From NCBI GenBank assembly GCA_025351205.1, contig JANXWI010000180.1, positions 1-8,492 on the forward strand: DNA of 8,492 bases, read 5' to 3'. Below are positions 1 through 5,546 of the stretch, piece after piece. Positions within the stretch are counted from its first letter, which is position 1; each line of letters opens with the position of its first letter. The DNA is from Deinococcus sp. (GTDB lineage Bacteria > Deinococcota > Deinococci > Deinococcales > Deinococcaceae). The notes under the pieces are model-generated. The model was not told the origin of the DNA, ran no database searches, and saw only the letters and a program-made list of their open reading frames with translations. A program made the position numbers and the translations under genes.

Positions 1-94
1 TGAGTTGCGCCCTGATCGCCTGAAGTTCGGCCAGTACCTCAGCCAACTGGGCTTCCAGGCGTGTGCAGTTGGGGCAGGCATCCTTGCTGATGCT
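1..94 (-). pseudogene. IS66-family transposase, N-terminal fragment (start lost, runs off the window)
   Basis: The minus-strand frame reads SISKDACPNCTRLEAQL and continues AEVLAELQAIRAQL to the window edge. A CPNC pair followed by a Leu-rich coiled coil is typical of the N-terminus of IS66-family transposases, probably the single-transposase (ISBst12-like) type. The frame is closed upstream by a TAG at 97-95, and no ATG, GTG or TTG lies between that stop and the CPNC motif. The true start therefore seems lost, or translation would need a rare codon such as ATC at 91-89. Immediately upstream is an IS3-family remnant rather than IS66 accessory genes, so this copy probably was cut at its 5' end. 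Only 31 codons are visible, so the catalytic part and the intactness of the rest cannot be judged. Confidence 0.6.
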
Positions 95-137
95 CTACTC
101 TACCCAATTCGCCGCGTTAAAACTCGCTGCTGAGCAG

Positions 138-545
138 TTACTTTTTGGCAAAGAAGCGAGCAAGCGTCCTCATGCGGGCAGGCCCCTGATGGGGGTCCGT
201 TCTGCTCAAGCGGTTAAGCGTCCTCATGGGCGCTGCTCTGACCAAGAAGACGGGCGCTGCCCTGCTCAAGAAGGCGGCGGCTTTTTTTAGAATTTCTCGC
301 TCCTGGCGCAAGATTTCATTCTCTTTCCTCAGGCGTTTGATCTCCTGCTGTTCTGAGGTGAGGTGTTGTTTCCCGTGGCCGGGAAACGCCTGCTCGCCTG
401 CCTGGCGGTCAGCAGAGATCCACTTTCGCAACAGGGAAACGCCGATATCCAGATCGCGGGCGGTCTGCGAGATGTTCCCGCTGCTTCTGGCAAGCTGGAC
501 GGCGTCCTGCTTGAATTCGGCGGCATATACCTTGCGTTTGGTCAT
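138..545 (-). CDS. IS3-family transposase subunit OrfA, orphan with an expanded C-terminus
   Basis: OrfA is the DNA-binding half of an IS3 transposase and normally yields active OrfAB by a -1 frameshift. The 135-residue frame starts at ATG 545-543 (MTKRKVYAAEFKQDAV), with GGGAGG about 7 bases upstream, which I prefer over a start 13 codons earlier. Residues 8-45 form the helix-turn-helix (SGNISQTARDLDIGVSLLRKW), followed by QAFPGHGKQ at 52-60. A leucine zipper (EIKRLRKENEILRQEREILKK) spans about 68-88. Canonical family members end shortly after KKAAAFFAKE. Here KKAAAF is followed by about 38 extra residues rich in R, A and P before a terminal FFAKK, so an in-frame insertion seems to have split the usual ending. 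No orfB follows, so the protein is probably non-functional for transposition, though it could still bind IS ends. Confidence 0.85.
   Translation of the reverse strand: MTKRKVYAAEFKQDAVQLARSSGNISQTARDLDIGVSLLRKWISADRQAGEQAFPGHGKQHLTSEQQEIKRLRKENEILRQEREILKKAAAFLSRAAPVFLVRAAPMRTLNRLSRTDPHQGPARMRTLARFFAKK
162..273. repeat. Interleaved imperfect direct repeats inside the orfA 3' end
   Basis: Three repeat pairs are visible on the plus strand. AAGCGTCCTCATG occurs at 162-174 and 216-228 (offset 54). CTGCTCAAG occurs at 202-210 and 262-270 (offset 60). A 22-base unit beginning GGGCGCTGC occurs at 228-249 and 252-273 (offset 24, three mismatches). All offsets are multiples of three, so the orfA frame is kept. 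They lie exactly in the stretch that interrupts the normal OrfA ending. Confidence 0.75.
282..288 (-). other. Run of seven A (slippery sequence of IS3 programmed frameshifting)
   Basis: The minus strand reads CTA AAA AAA GCC at the end of the leucine-zipper coding region, the usual place and sequence type for the -1 frameshift that fuses OrfA to OrfB. In this copy the -1 frame meets a TAA at 216-214 after about two dozen codons, so a shifted product would contain no catalytic domain. The signal is a relic. Confidence 0.6.
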
Positions 546-624
546 GATCCTGCCTCCCAGGGTGAAGCTTATCTCCACCTGCACAAAATCGGGCCAACCT
601 CAGTTCGGGAAATGGACTGGTCCA

Positions 625-833
625 GGCTGTTGTGATTGGGCGAGCACATTCGGTCAGAATTGGTATGCAAGTGGTATAAAGTCATGGCAACGCCTTTCCA
701 GTTCACCCTGCCGATCCCTGTCCATTTGCTGACTTCTGCCCCTGTCTGGAGGTTGCGATTTGCCCACTGTCCAGTTGATGACCGGCTCGCCAGAAGTGCC
801 GTCTGATCGGCCACCCGTATCCAGGTCGGCCCG
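625..833 (+). other. Non-coding leader region of anmK
   Basis: I see no convincing gene on either strand in these 209 bases. Long antisense frames here only continue the shadow of anmK. The region holds the candidate promoter and repeated motif at 659-680 and would give a 5' leader of about 145 bases. I see no clear hairpin terminator or riboswitch fold by eye. Confidence 0.5.
659..680 (+). promoter_or_regulatory. Candidate anmK promoter/operator: TTGGT-GTGGT direct repeat with extended -10
   Basis: The sequence ATTGGTATGCAAGTGGTAT (659-677) contains two TGGTAT units whose starts are 11 bases apart, about one helical turn. The second unit belongs to TGGTATAAA (672-680), a good extended -10 (TGnTATAAT consensus); no convincing -35 is seen. 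The same 19-base motif, 17 of 19 identical, lies upstream of the binding-protein gene at 5404-5422. Tandem TGGT half-sites recall operators of GntR-family regulators of amino-sugar genes (NagQ/NagR type), from memory. A repressor here would block the -10 directly. Confidence 0.5.
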
Positions 834-2042
834 GTGAGAGAACGTGCCCCCAGGGTGCTGGGTCTGATGACCGGAACCAGCGTGGACGGCATTGACGCCG
901 CGCTGCTCGAACTGCCCGGCTGGCCCGCCGTCGGGAAGGGTATCGCCATGGGCCACCCGCCGCAACTCTCCGGGCCTGCGCCGCGCCTGAAGGTGCTGGA
1001 ACACGTCCACACGCCGTTCACCGACGACCTGAGAGCGGCGCTGCTGCGGGCCTGCCGCAACGACGCGGCCACCAGCGACCTGACCCAGCTCCATTTCCGG
1101 CTGGGCGAGGCGCTGGCGGGCGCGGCGGCGGAACTCTCGGCAGACGCCGACCTGATCGCCAGCCACGGACAGACGGTGTTCCACATCCCGCGCGTGGACA
1201 GCTCGCACGGCTGGCACACGCGCTCGACCCTCCAGATCGGCGAGGCGGCCTGCATCGCCGAACGCACCGGAAAGCCAGTCATTGCAGACTTCCGGCCCGC
1301 CGATCTGGTGGCCGGGGGACAGGCCGCGCCGCTGGTGCCGTTCGCGGACCGGATCATGTACGCCGAATCGGGCGTCAGGAGGTCGGTCCACAACCTGGGC
1401 GGCATCAGCAACCTGAGTTACCTGCCGGGGCTGAGCGAGGCGGGCGTGGTGGCCTTCGACACCGGGCCAGCCAACGCGCTGATCGACGAGGCGGCCAGCA
1501 GGAGCGGGCTGCGCTACGACGAGGGCGGACGCATGGCACAGAGCGGAACCGTGGATGCGGGGCTGGTGGACGCCTGGATGCAGGGCGCGTACCTGACGCT
1601 GCCACCGCCCAAATCCACCGGGCGTGAACACTGGAACCTGAACATGCTCAGGGGCTGGGAACACCTGAGCACGGCTGATCTGAGCGCCACGGTCACGGCC
1701 TTCAGCGCCCGCAGCATTGTGGACGCCTACACGCGTTTCGTGCTGCCACTGGGCTTAGACGAGGTGGTGGTGGCGGGCGGCGGGGCGTACAATCCGCTGC
1801 TGATGCGGCTGCTCAGGGGCGGCCTGGACCCGGTGCCGGTCCTGACCTTCGAGGACCTCGGCTGGAACTCCTGTGCCCGCGAGGCCGCCGCCTTCGCCGT
1901 GCTGGGCTATTACGCCTACCAGGGCTGGCGCAACACGCTGCCCCGCACCACCGGGGCCAGGCACGCCGTCATCGCCGGGAAACTCTCGCGGCCCTGGCTG
2001 GGGGAGCAGGATCCAGAACCCGCGCCTGTGGACCAGACGTGA
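834..2042 (+). CDS. anmK: Anhydro-N-acetylmuramic acid kinase AnmK
   Basis: AnmK hydrolyses the 1,6-anhydro bond of anhydro-MurNAc and phosphorylates it with ATP, giving MurNAc-6-phosphate in cytoplasmic peptidoglycan recycling. The 402-residue protein carries the full family pattern. The phosphate-1 motif GLMTGTSVDGID is at 10-21 and ASHGQTVFH at 109-117. FRPADLVAGGQAAPLVP (153-169) holds the likely catalytic base Asp157, matching Asp182 of E. coli. NLGGISNL is at 187-194, FDTGPANALID from 208, and the adenosine motif VVVAGGGAYNPLL near 315-327. GTG at 834 is the only usable start after an in-frame TGA at 804-806; its ribosome site is weak. The C-terminus runs roughly 30 residues longer than typical. 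The stop overlaps the next start (GTGA), so the two genes should be coupled. AnmK implies that lytic transglycosylases generate anhydro ends in this organism. Confidence 0.95.
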   Translation: MRERAPRVLGLMTGTSVDGIDAALLELPGWPAVGKGIAMGHPPQLSGPAPRLKVLEHVHTPFTDDLRAALLRACRNDAATSDLTQLHFRLGEALAGAAAELSADADLIASHGQTVFHIPRVDSSHGWHTRSTLQIGEAACIAERTGKPVIADFRPADLVAGGQAAPLVPFADRIMYAESGVRRSVHNLGGISNLSYLPGLSEAGVVAFDTGPANALIDEAASRSGLRYDEGGRMAQSGTVDAGLVDAWMQGAYLTLPPPKSTGREHWNLNMLRGWEHLSTADLSATVTAFSARSIVDAYTRFVLPLGLDEVVVAGGGAYNPLLMRLLRGGLDPVPVLTFEDLGWNSCAREAAAFAVLGYYAYQGWRNTLPRTTGARHAVIAGKLSRPWLGEQDPEPAPVDQT

Positions 2043-3037
2043 ACGCCAAAGCCGCCGAGCTGGTGCAGCAGGCCGTGACCTCCGGACAGGTTCCGGGCGC
2101 GGCGCTGGGCGTGGTCCGCGCTGGTGAGCCTGCCCAGATGGCCTGCTGGGGCCTGGCCGCCCGTGAGCCGGAGGCCGTGCCGCTGGAACTGGGTTTCACC
2201 TTCGACCTCGCCAGCCTGACCAAGGTGCTGTTCACCGTGCCGGAGGTGCTGCGTCTGGTGGAAAGCGGGCTGGCCGACCTGGACGACTCTCTCTCCCGCC
2301 ACCTGCCGGAACTGGGCTGGATGAATGGAAGTGACCTGGGCACCCGCACGCTGCGCCAGCTGCTGACCCACACCGCCGGGCTGCCTGCCCACGCGCCCAT
2401 CTACACCTGGGGCAGCGAGGCACACACCCTGAAGCAGCGCGTCTTGCAGGAATCCTGGCCGCTGGGCGAGCACGTCTACTCCGACATCGGCTACATGCTG
2501 CTCGGCATGGTGATCGAGCGGCTGCGCGGGACAGGGCTGGCGGCGCGGCCCCTTCCGACTGGGCTGACCTTTGCACCTGATCCTGAGTCTGCTGTCGCCA
2601 CCGAACGCTGCCCCTGGCGCGGGCGGGTGATGCGCGGCGAGGTCCACGACGAAAACGCCTTCGCCCTGGGCGGAGTGGCCGGACACGCGGGCCTGTTCGG
2701 AACACTTGTGGGGGTGCTGGGCGCGGCGCGCGGCCTGCTGGAAGCTACGTCGCTCAGTCCGGCGGCGCTGGCCGAGCTGCGCCTGCCCCACACCGACACC
2801 CGCGCCCTGGGCTGGGAGCGCAGGCACCACGGCTGGAGCGGCGGCAGCCTGTGCAGCCCGCAGACGCTGGGGCACACGGGCTTCACCGGAACAGGCGTCT
2901 GGATCGACTTCACTCAAGGCTATGTCTGGGCGCTGCTGACCAACAACGTCCACCCGTCGCGGCACACGGGCAGCACCATGGGGCCGCTGCGCCGGGCGGT
3001 GGGCAACGTGCTGGCCGCCGAGTGGGGGAGAGCATGA
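2039..3037 (+). CDS. Serine hydrolase, AmiE/YbbE type (probable MurNAc-peptide amidase)
   Basis: This 332-residue protein belongs to the serine beta-lactamase/penicillin-binding fold. Visible motifs are the nucleophile box S59-L-T-K62, the second motif Y147-S-D149, a family stretch GEVHDENAFALGGVAGHAGLF (200-220) and the third motif H279-T-G281 in place of KTG. The HDENAFALGG...GHTGFTGTG pattern resembles Bacillus YbbE/AmiE, which cleaves L-Ala from MurNAc, rather than true beta-lactamases. It starts with GTG inside the anmK stop codon region and has no signal peptide, so it should act in the cytoplasm on muropeptides. The segment after the YSD motif (163-180) is short and lacks the usual 'PLGM' stretch. 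Coupling to anmK supports the role: removal of the peptide gives the free sugar that AnmK uses. Esterase or DD-peptidase-like activity remains possible. Confidence 0.85.
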   Translation: MNAKAAELVQQAVTSGQVPGAALGVVRAGEPAQMACWGLAAREPEAVPLELGFTFDLASLTKVLFTVPEVLRLVESGLADLDDSLSRHLPELGWMNGSDLGTRTLRQLLTHTAGLPAHAPIYTWGSEAHTLKQRVLQESWPLGEHVYSDIGYMLLGMVIERLRGTGLAARPLPTGLTFAPDPESAVATERCPWRGRVMRGEVHDENAFALGGVAGHAGLFGTLVGVLGAARGLLEATSLSPAALAELRLPHTDTRALGWERRHHGWSGGSLCSPQTLGHTGFTGTGVWIDFTQGYVWALLTNNVHPSRHTGSTMGPLRRAVGNVLAAEWGRA

Positions 3038-3045
3038 ACAGTGTT

Positions 3046-3657
3046 TCAGAGGGTCAGGCCATAAGTCAGCGAGGTCTTCTCACGCTCCAGCAGCCCGAAG
3101 CCCAGCCGCTCATAGAAGCCCTGCGCCCGCACGTTGCTCAGGCCCACGCCCAGATGCACCCCCGGCACGCCCCGCTCTCTGAGGGCCGTAAGCAGCGTCT
3201 CCATCAGCCTCCTGCCGTGTCCGCCGCCCTGCGCCACGGGCAGCAGGTCGATGTGCAGGTGGGCCGGATACTGATTCAGCCACGCGCCCGTCGGCACCTG
3301 ATAGCCCCGGTGAACAGCCCGGATCAGGCGGGCGTCGGGCGAGGTGTCGGATGCGTCTGGAAGCGGATACAGGGACCGCAGCAGGGGAGACCACTCGCGC
3401 TCCAGGCGGGCGGCGTACTCGCGGCTGTCGGGCACGCCCAGCACGTAGCCCACCGCCCTGGCGCCATTGTCGAGCACAAAGGTGGTGTCCGGGCAGAGGG
3501 TGGCGTAGGGCGCGGCGTAAACGTGGCCCAGCAGCAGCGGATCGCGGTAGGTGGCCCGGGCGTCGTCGCCGCTGTCTCCGGTGCGCAGACAGACGTCGTA
3601 CAGCGCCAGCAGGTCGCCGGGGCGGTAGGGGCGCAGGTGCAGGGCGGGGCGGGTCAT
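3046..3657 (-). CDS. GNAT-family N-acetyltransferase
   Basis: The 203-residue protein (start ATG 3657-3655, MTRPALHLRPYRPGDLLALY) has the GNAT fold. The N-terminal beta-alpha RPYRPGDLLALYDVC is at 9-23. The acetyl-CoA loop Q143-G-G-G-H-G-R149 sits inside HIDLLPVAQGGGHGRRLMETLL. N175 and the terminal FYERLGF (181-187) follow. The opening RTGDSGDDA...YRDP.LLGHVYAAPY resembles, from memory, the bacterial GNATs related to the C-terminal acetyltransferase-like domain of human O-GlcNAcase; the substrate is unknown. Starts further upstream exist (ATG at 3675, TTG at 3687) but none has a clear ribosome site; the chosen one gives the normal family N-terminus. The gene is convergent with the amidase-like gene (8 bases between the stops) and divergent from nagZ, so it is an insertion of opposite polarity in the recycling block. 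Confidence 0.85.
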   Translation of the reverse strand: MTRPALHLRPYRPGDLLALYDVCLRTGDSGDDARATYRDPLLLGHVYAAPYATLCPDTTFVLDNGARAVGYVLGVPDSREYAARLEREWSPLLRSLYPLPDASDTSPDARLIRAVHRGYQVPTGAWLNQYPAHLHIDLLPVAQGGGHGRRLMETLLTALRERGVPGVHLGVGLSNVRAQGFYERLGFGLLEREKTSLTYGLTL

Positions 3658-3782
3658 GTTCACATCATCGGGCATCCGGCTGGACAATGGTGCAGACCGT
3701 TGTTCGTGGCAGGACGGGGTGGATCAGAGAAACGCCGTCTGGAGCGCCCGACCAGCCCATCCCCTCAAGGGAAAGAGGCTAA

Positions 3783-3795
3783 AAACACAGTGTTT
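3783..3795. promoter_or_regulatory. Palindrome AAACACAGTGTTT between GNAT and nagZ
   Basis: This is a perfect 6-base-arm inverted repeat around a central A, in the AT-richer part of the divergent GNAT-nagZ intergenic region, about 60 bases before the nagZ start. Position and symmetry suit a repressor site, but a match to a named regulator is not possible by eye. Confidence 0.3.
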
Positions 3796-3813
3796 ACCGG
3801 CGTTGAATCACTC

Positions 3814-3823
3814 GTTTCGAAAC
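3814..3823. promoter_or_regulatory. Palindrome GTTTCGAAAC upstream of nagZ
   Basis: This is a perfect 10-base palindrome about 31 bases before the nagZ ATG. A central CG within an AT-rich palindrome is usual for LacI-family operators. No convincing -35/-10 pair is seen beside it, and ten-base palindromes arise by chance in a window this size. Confidence 0.25.
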
Positions 3824-3854
3824 CTGTCCAAACCGTTGCTGGAGCGGGTCGTAG

Positions 3855-5372
3855 ATGAATCAGGTCATCAGGGCCGGACGCCTGCTGATGGTCGATCTGC
3901 CGGGGCCGACCCTGGACCCGGACACGGCCAGTCATCTGCGCCAGCACGATATCCGGGCGGTCTGCCTGTTCCGCAGAAACATCGTGAGCGAGGCGCAGCT
4001 CACCCAGCTGTGCGCGGCCCTGCGAGGCGTCATGGGGCCGGAGGCGCTGATCGCCGTGGACCAGGAGGGCGGCGGCGTGGTCAGGACCGACTTCTGGCCG
4101 TTTCCGCCCTCGGTCCTGGCCCTGGGAGCCGCGCGCGACCCGGCTCGACCTGAATCAGTGCAGCCTGACCTGACCCAGACCTGCGAGGTGGCGGCGGCCA
4201 ACGCCCGCTTCCTGCGCTCGGTGGGCTTAAATTGGAACTTCGCCCCGGTGCTCGACGTGAACGTCAATGCGCTCAATCCGGTGATCGGTGACCGGGCGTT
4301 CGGCAGCGACCCGGGGCTGGTGGCGCGGCACGGGCTGGCCTACGCGGCGGGACTGAACGATTATGGCGTGGCGGCCTGTGCCAAGCATTTTCCGGGCCAC
4401 GGCGACACCGACCAGGACAGCCATCTGGCGCTGCCCACCGTGAATCGCTCGCGCCATGAACTGGAAGCCACCGAACTCCTGCCTTTCCGGCGCGCCGCAG
4501 AGGCGGGAATCCCGGCCATCATGACCGCCCACATCGTGTTTCCGGCGCTGGACGGGCAGCTTCCGGCCACGCTCAGCCCGGCCATCCTGACGGGGCTGCT
4601 GCGCGGCGAGTGGGGCTATGAGGGCGTGATCATCACCGACAGCATGGGCATGCAGGCGATTGACTCCAACTATGGGCGCGGACCGGCGGCGGTGCAGGCG
4701 CTGCTGGCCGGGGCCGATCTGGTGATGGCGTTGGGGCGGCGCGAGGTCCAGCTCGAAACCATTGCGGCGATGCAGGCCGCGCTGGACGGCGGGCAGTACG
4801 ACCCGGCCCCCTCGCTGGCGCGGCTCGCGGGGCTGGCAGCGCGGTATCCGGCGCAGCTGCGGCTGCACGTCGAGCGGCACACCGACGCGCTGCTGTTCAA
4901 TCGGGCCTGGGCGCGGGGTCTGAGCGCGGTAGGGAAGGTCGTGCTGCCCCCGCTGCATCGCCCGGCGCTGCTGGTGGTGCGGCGGGAAGAGGCCGCCCGG
5001 CAGATCAGCGAGGCGGGCCTGAGTGCCCCGCACCTGAAGGCGGCGCTGGATGATTTGTACGACCTGACGCTGCACGAGTTCGGCGATCCGGCGGCGCTCG
5101 ACTGGCCTGCACTCCGGGCGCAGGCAGACGCGTCGGGAGCCGCGCTGCTGCTGGCGACCACCGGGCGGCTGCGGGCGACGTTTCCGGGCATCGAAACTGC
5201 GCCCCCGGACCTGCACCTGTGCTTATGGAACCCTTACGCGGTGCTGGACGTGCCCGCCCCGGCGCTCGTCACCTGCGGTTTCAGACCGGAAGCACTGGCG
5301 GCGCTCCGCAGCGTCCTGGCGGGCACGGGCGAGGCGATGGGCCGACTGCCGCTGGCGGGACTGGAAGGCTGA
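3855..5372 (+). CDS. nagZ: Beta-N-acetylglucosaminidase NagZ (glycoside hydrolase family 3)
   Basis: NagZ removes non-reducing GlcNAc from GlcNAc-anhMurNAc-peptides or GlcNAc-MurNAc in peptidoglycan recycling. The 505-residue protein has a GH3 barrel (about 1-330) with AVDQEGGGV at 67-75, NPVIGDRAFGSDP at 141-153 and the NagZ hallmark KHFPGHGDTDQDSH at 177-190, whose Asp188-His190 pair forms the acid/base dyad. PALDGQLPATLSP is at 230-242, and the nucleophile is Asp262 in IITDSMGM. A second alpha/beta domain (about 345-505) makes it a two-domain enzyme like Bacillus NagZ rather than the short E. coli form. There is no signal peptide, so it should be cytoplasmic. The ATG is preceded by GGAG ten bases upstream. 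The Arg found after Gly-Gly in E. coli NagZ (EGGRV) is Gly here. It lies between the GNAT, which it diverges from, and the importer operon. Confidence 0.93.
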   Translation: MNQVIRAGRLLMVDLPGPTLDPDTASHLRQHDIRAVCLFRRNIVSEAQLTQLCAALRGVMGPEALIAVDQEGGGVVRTDFWPFPPSVLALGAARDPARPESVQPDLTQTCEVAAANARFLRSVGLNWNFAPVLDVNVNALNPVIGDRAFGSDPGLVARHGLAYAAGLNDYGVAACAKHFPGHGDTDQDSHLALPTVNRSRHELEATELLPFRRAAEAGIPAIMTAHIVFPALDGQLPATLSPAILTGLLRGEWGYEGVIITDSMGMQAIDSNYGRGPAAVQALLAGADLVMALGRREVQLETIAAMQAALDGGQYDPAPSLARLAGLAARYPAQLRLHVERHTDALLFNRAWARGLSAVGKVVLPPLHRPALLVVRREEAARQISEAGLSAPHLKAALDDLYDLTLHEFGDPAALDWPALRAQADASGAALLLATTGRLRATFPGIETAPPDLHLCLWNPYAVLDVPAPALVTCGFRPEALAALRSVLAGTGEAMGRLPLAGLEG

Positions 5373-5403
5373 ACGGGTCGCCGTCAAACTGGCCCCGCCT
5401 CAG

Positions 5404-5422
5404 ATTGGTCTGAAAGTGGTAT
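5404..5422 (+). promoter_or_regulatory. Second copy of the TTGGT-GTGGT motif, upstream of the importer operon
   Basis: ATTGGTCTGAAAGTGGTAT matches the anmK-leader motif (659-677) at 17 of 19 positions, on the same strand, 124 bases before the binding-protein start. It also creates a TG-G-TATGGT extended -10-like box (5417-5425). The rest of the 174-base intergenic region shows no gene. Conservation in two otherwise unrelated leaders points to a shared regulator or promoter architecture. Confidence 0.5.
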
Positions 5423-5546
5423 GGTTCATCTCAAGTCCTCCGACCACAACAGAAATCAGGTCAGCCCGTCCTGTCATCACCTTGTAGAGCGCCGTGTTCG
5501 AGAGTTCTTTCTTCCTGCCCACCCCTTTTTCCCCACGGAGGTTCAT

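Larger units (their letters stand above)
138..624 (-). mobile_element. Remnant of an IS3-family insertion sequence
   Basis: The remnant contains a complete orfA frame but no orfB: after the OrfA stop at 140-138 the sequence passes within about 45 bases into an IS66-type fragment. The outer (left) end is placed tentatively at 624, because the minus strand from there begins TGGACCAGTCC, which fits the TG-start, ACC-containing termini of many IS3 elements. The matching right end is absent, so the element cannot transpose by itself. The 5' boundary is a guess; the orfA identity is firm. Confidence 0.5.

Noticed and set aside
63..290. Small plus-strand frame across the repeats at the IS boundary
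   Set aside because: It is antisense to OrfA, built from the repeat region, with no ribosome site or recognisable motif.
654..1664. Long minus-strand frames opposite anmK
   Set aside because: The plus strand encodes an unmistakable AnmK with all motifs; the antisense frames are low-complexity Arg/Gly/Gln-rich shadows.
2039..3037. Reading this gene as an antibiotic-resistance beta-lactamase
   Set aside because: It has no signal peptide, its third motif is HTG and it carries the AmiE/YbbE-type HDENAFALGG stretch beside anmK, so a recycling role fits better.
3030..3060. A terminator between the convergent amidase-like and GNAT genes
   Set aside because: Only eight bases separate the stops and no stem-loop with a T-run is visible.
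2851..3858. A 335-codon plus-strand open frame running across the GNAT gene, starting with ATGA overlap at the amidase-like stop if read from 3034
   Set aside because: It is antisense to a clear GNAT gene, its composition (Gln, His, Arg, Gly rich) is typical of a GC-rich shadow frame, and it shows no domain.
5421..5546. Upstream extension of the binding-protein gene by 42 residues
   Set aside because: It would place a polar, His/Arg-rich stretch before the signal peptide, while ATG 5547 has a good GGAGG and a proper signal sequence.
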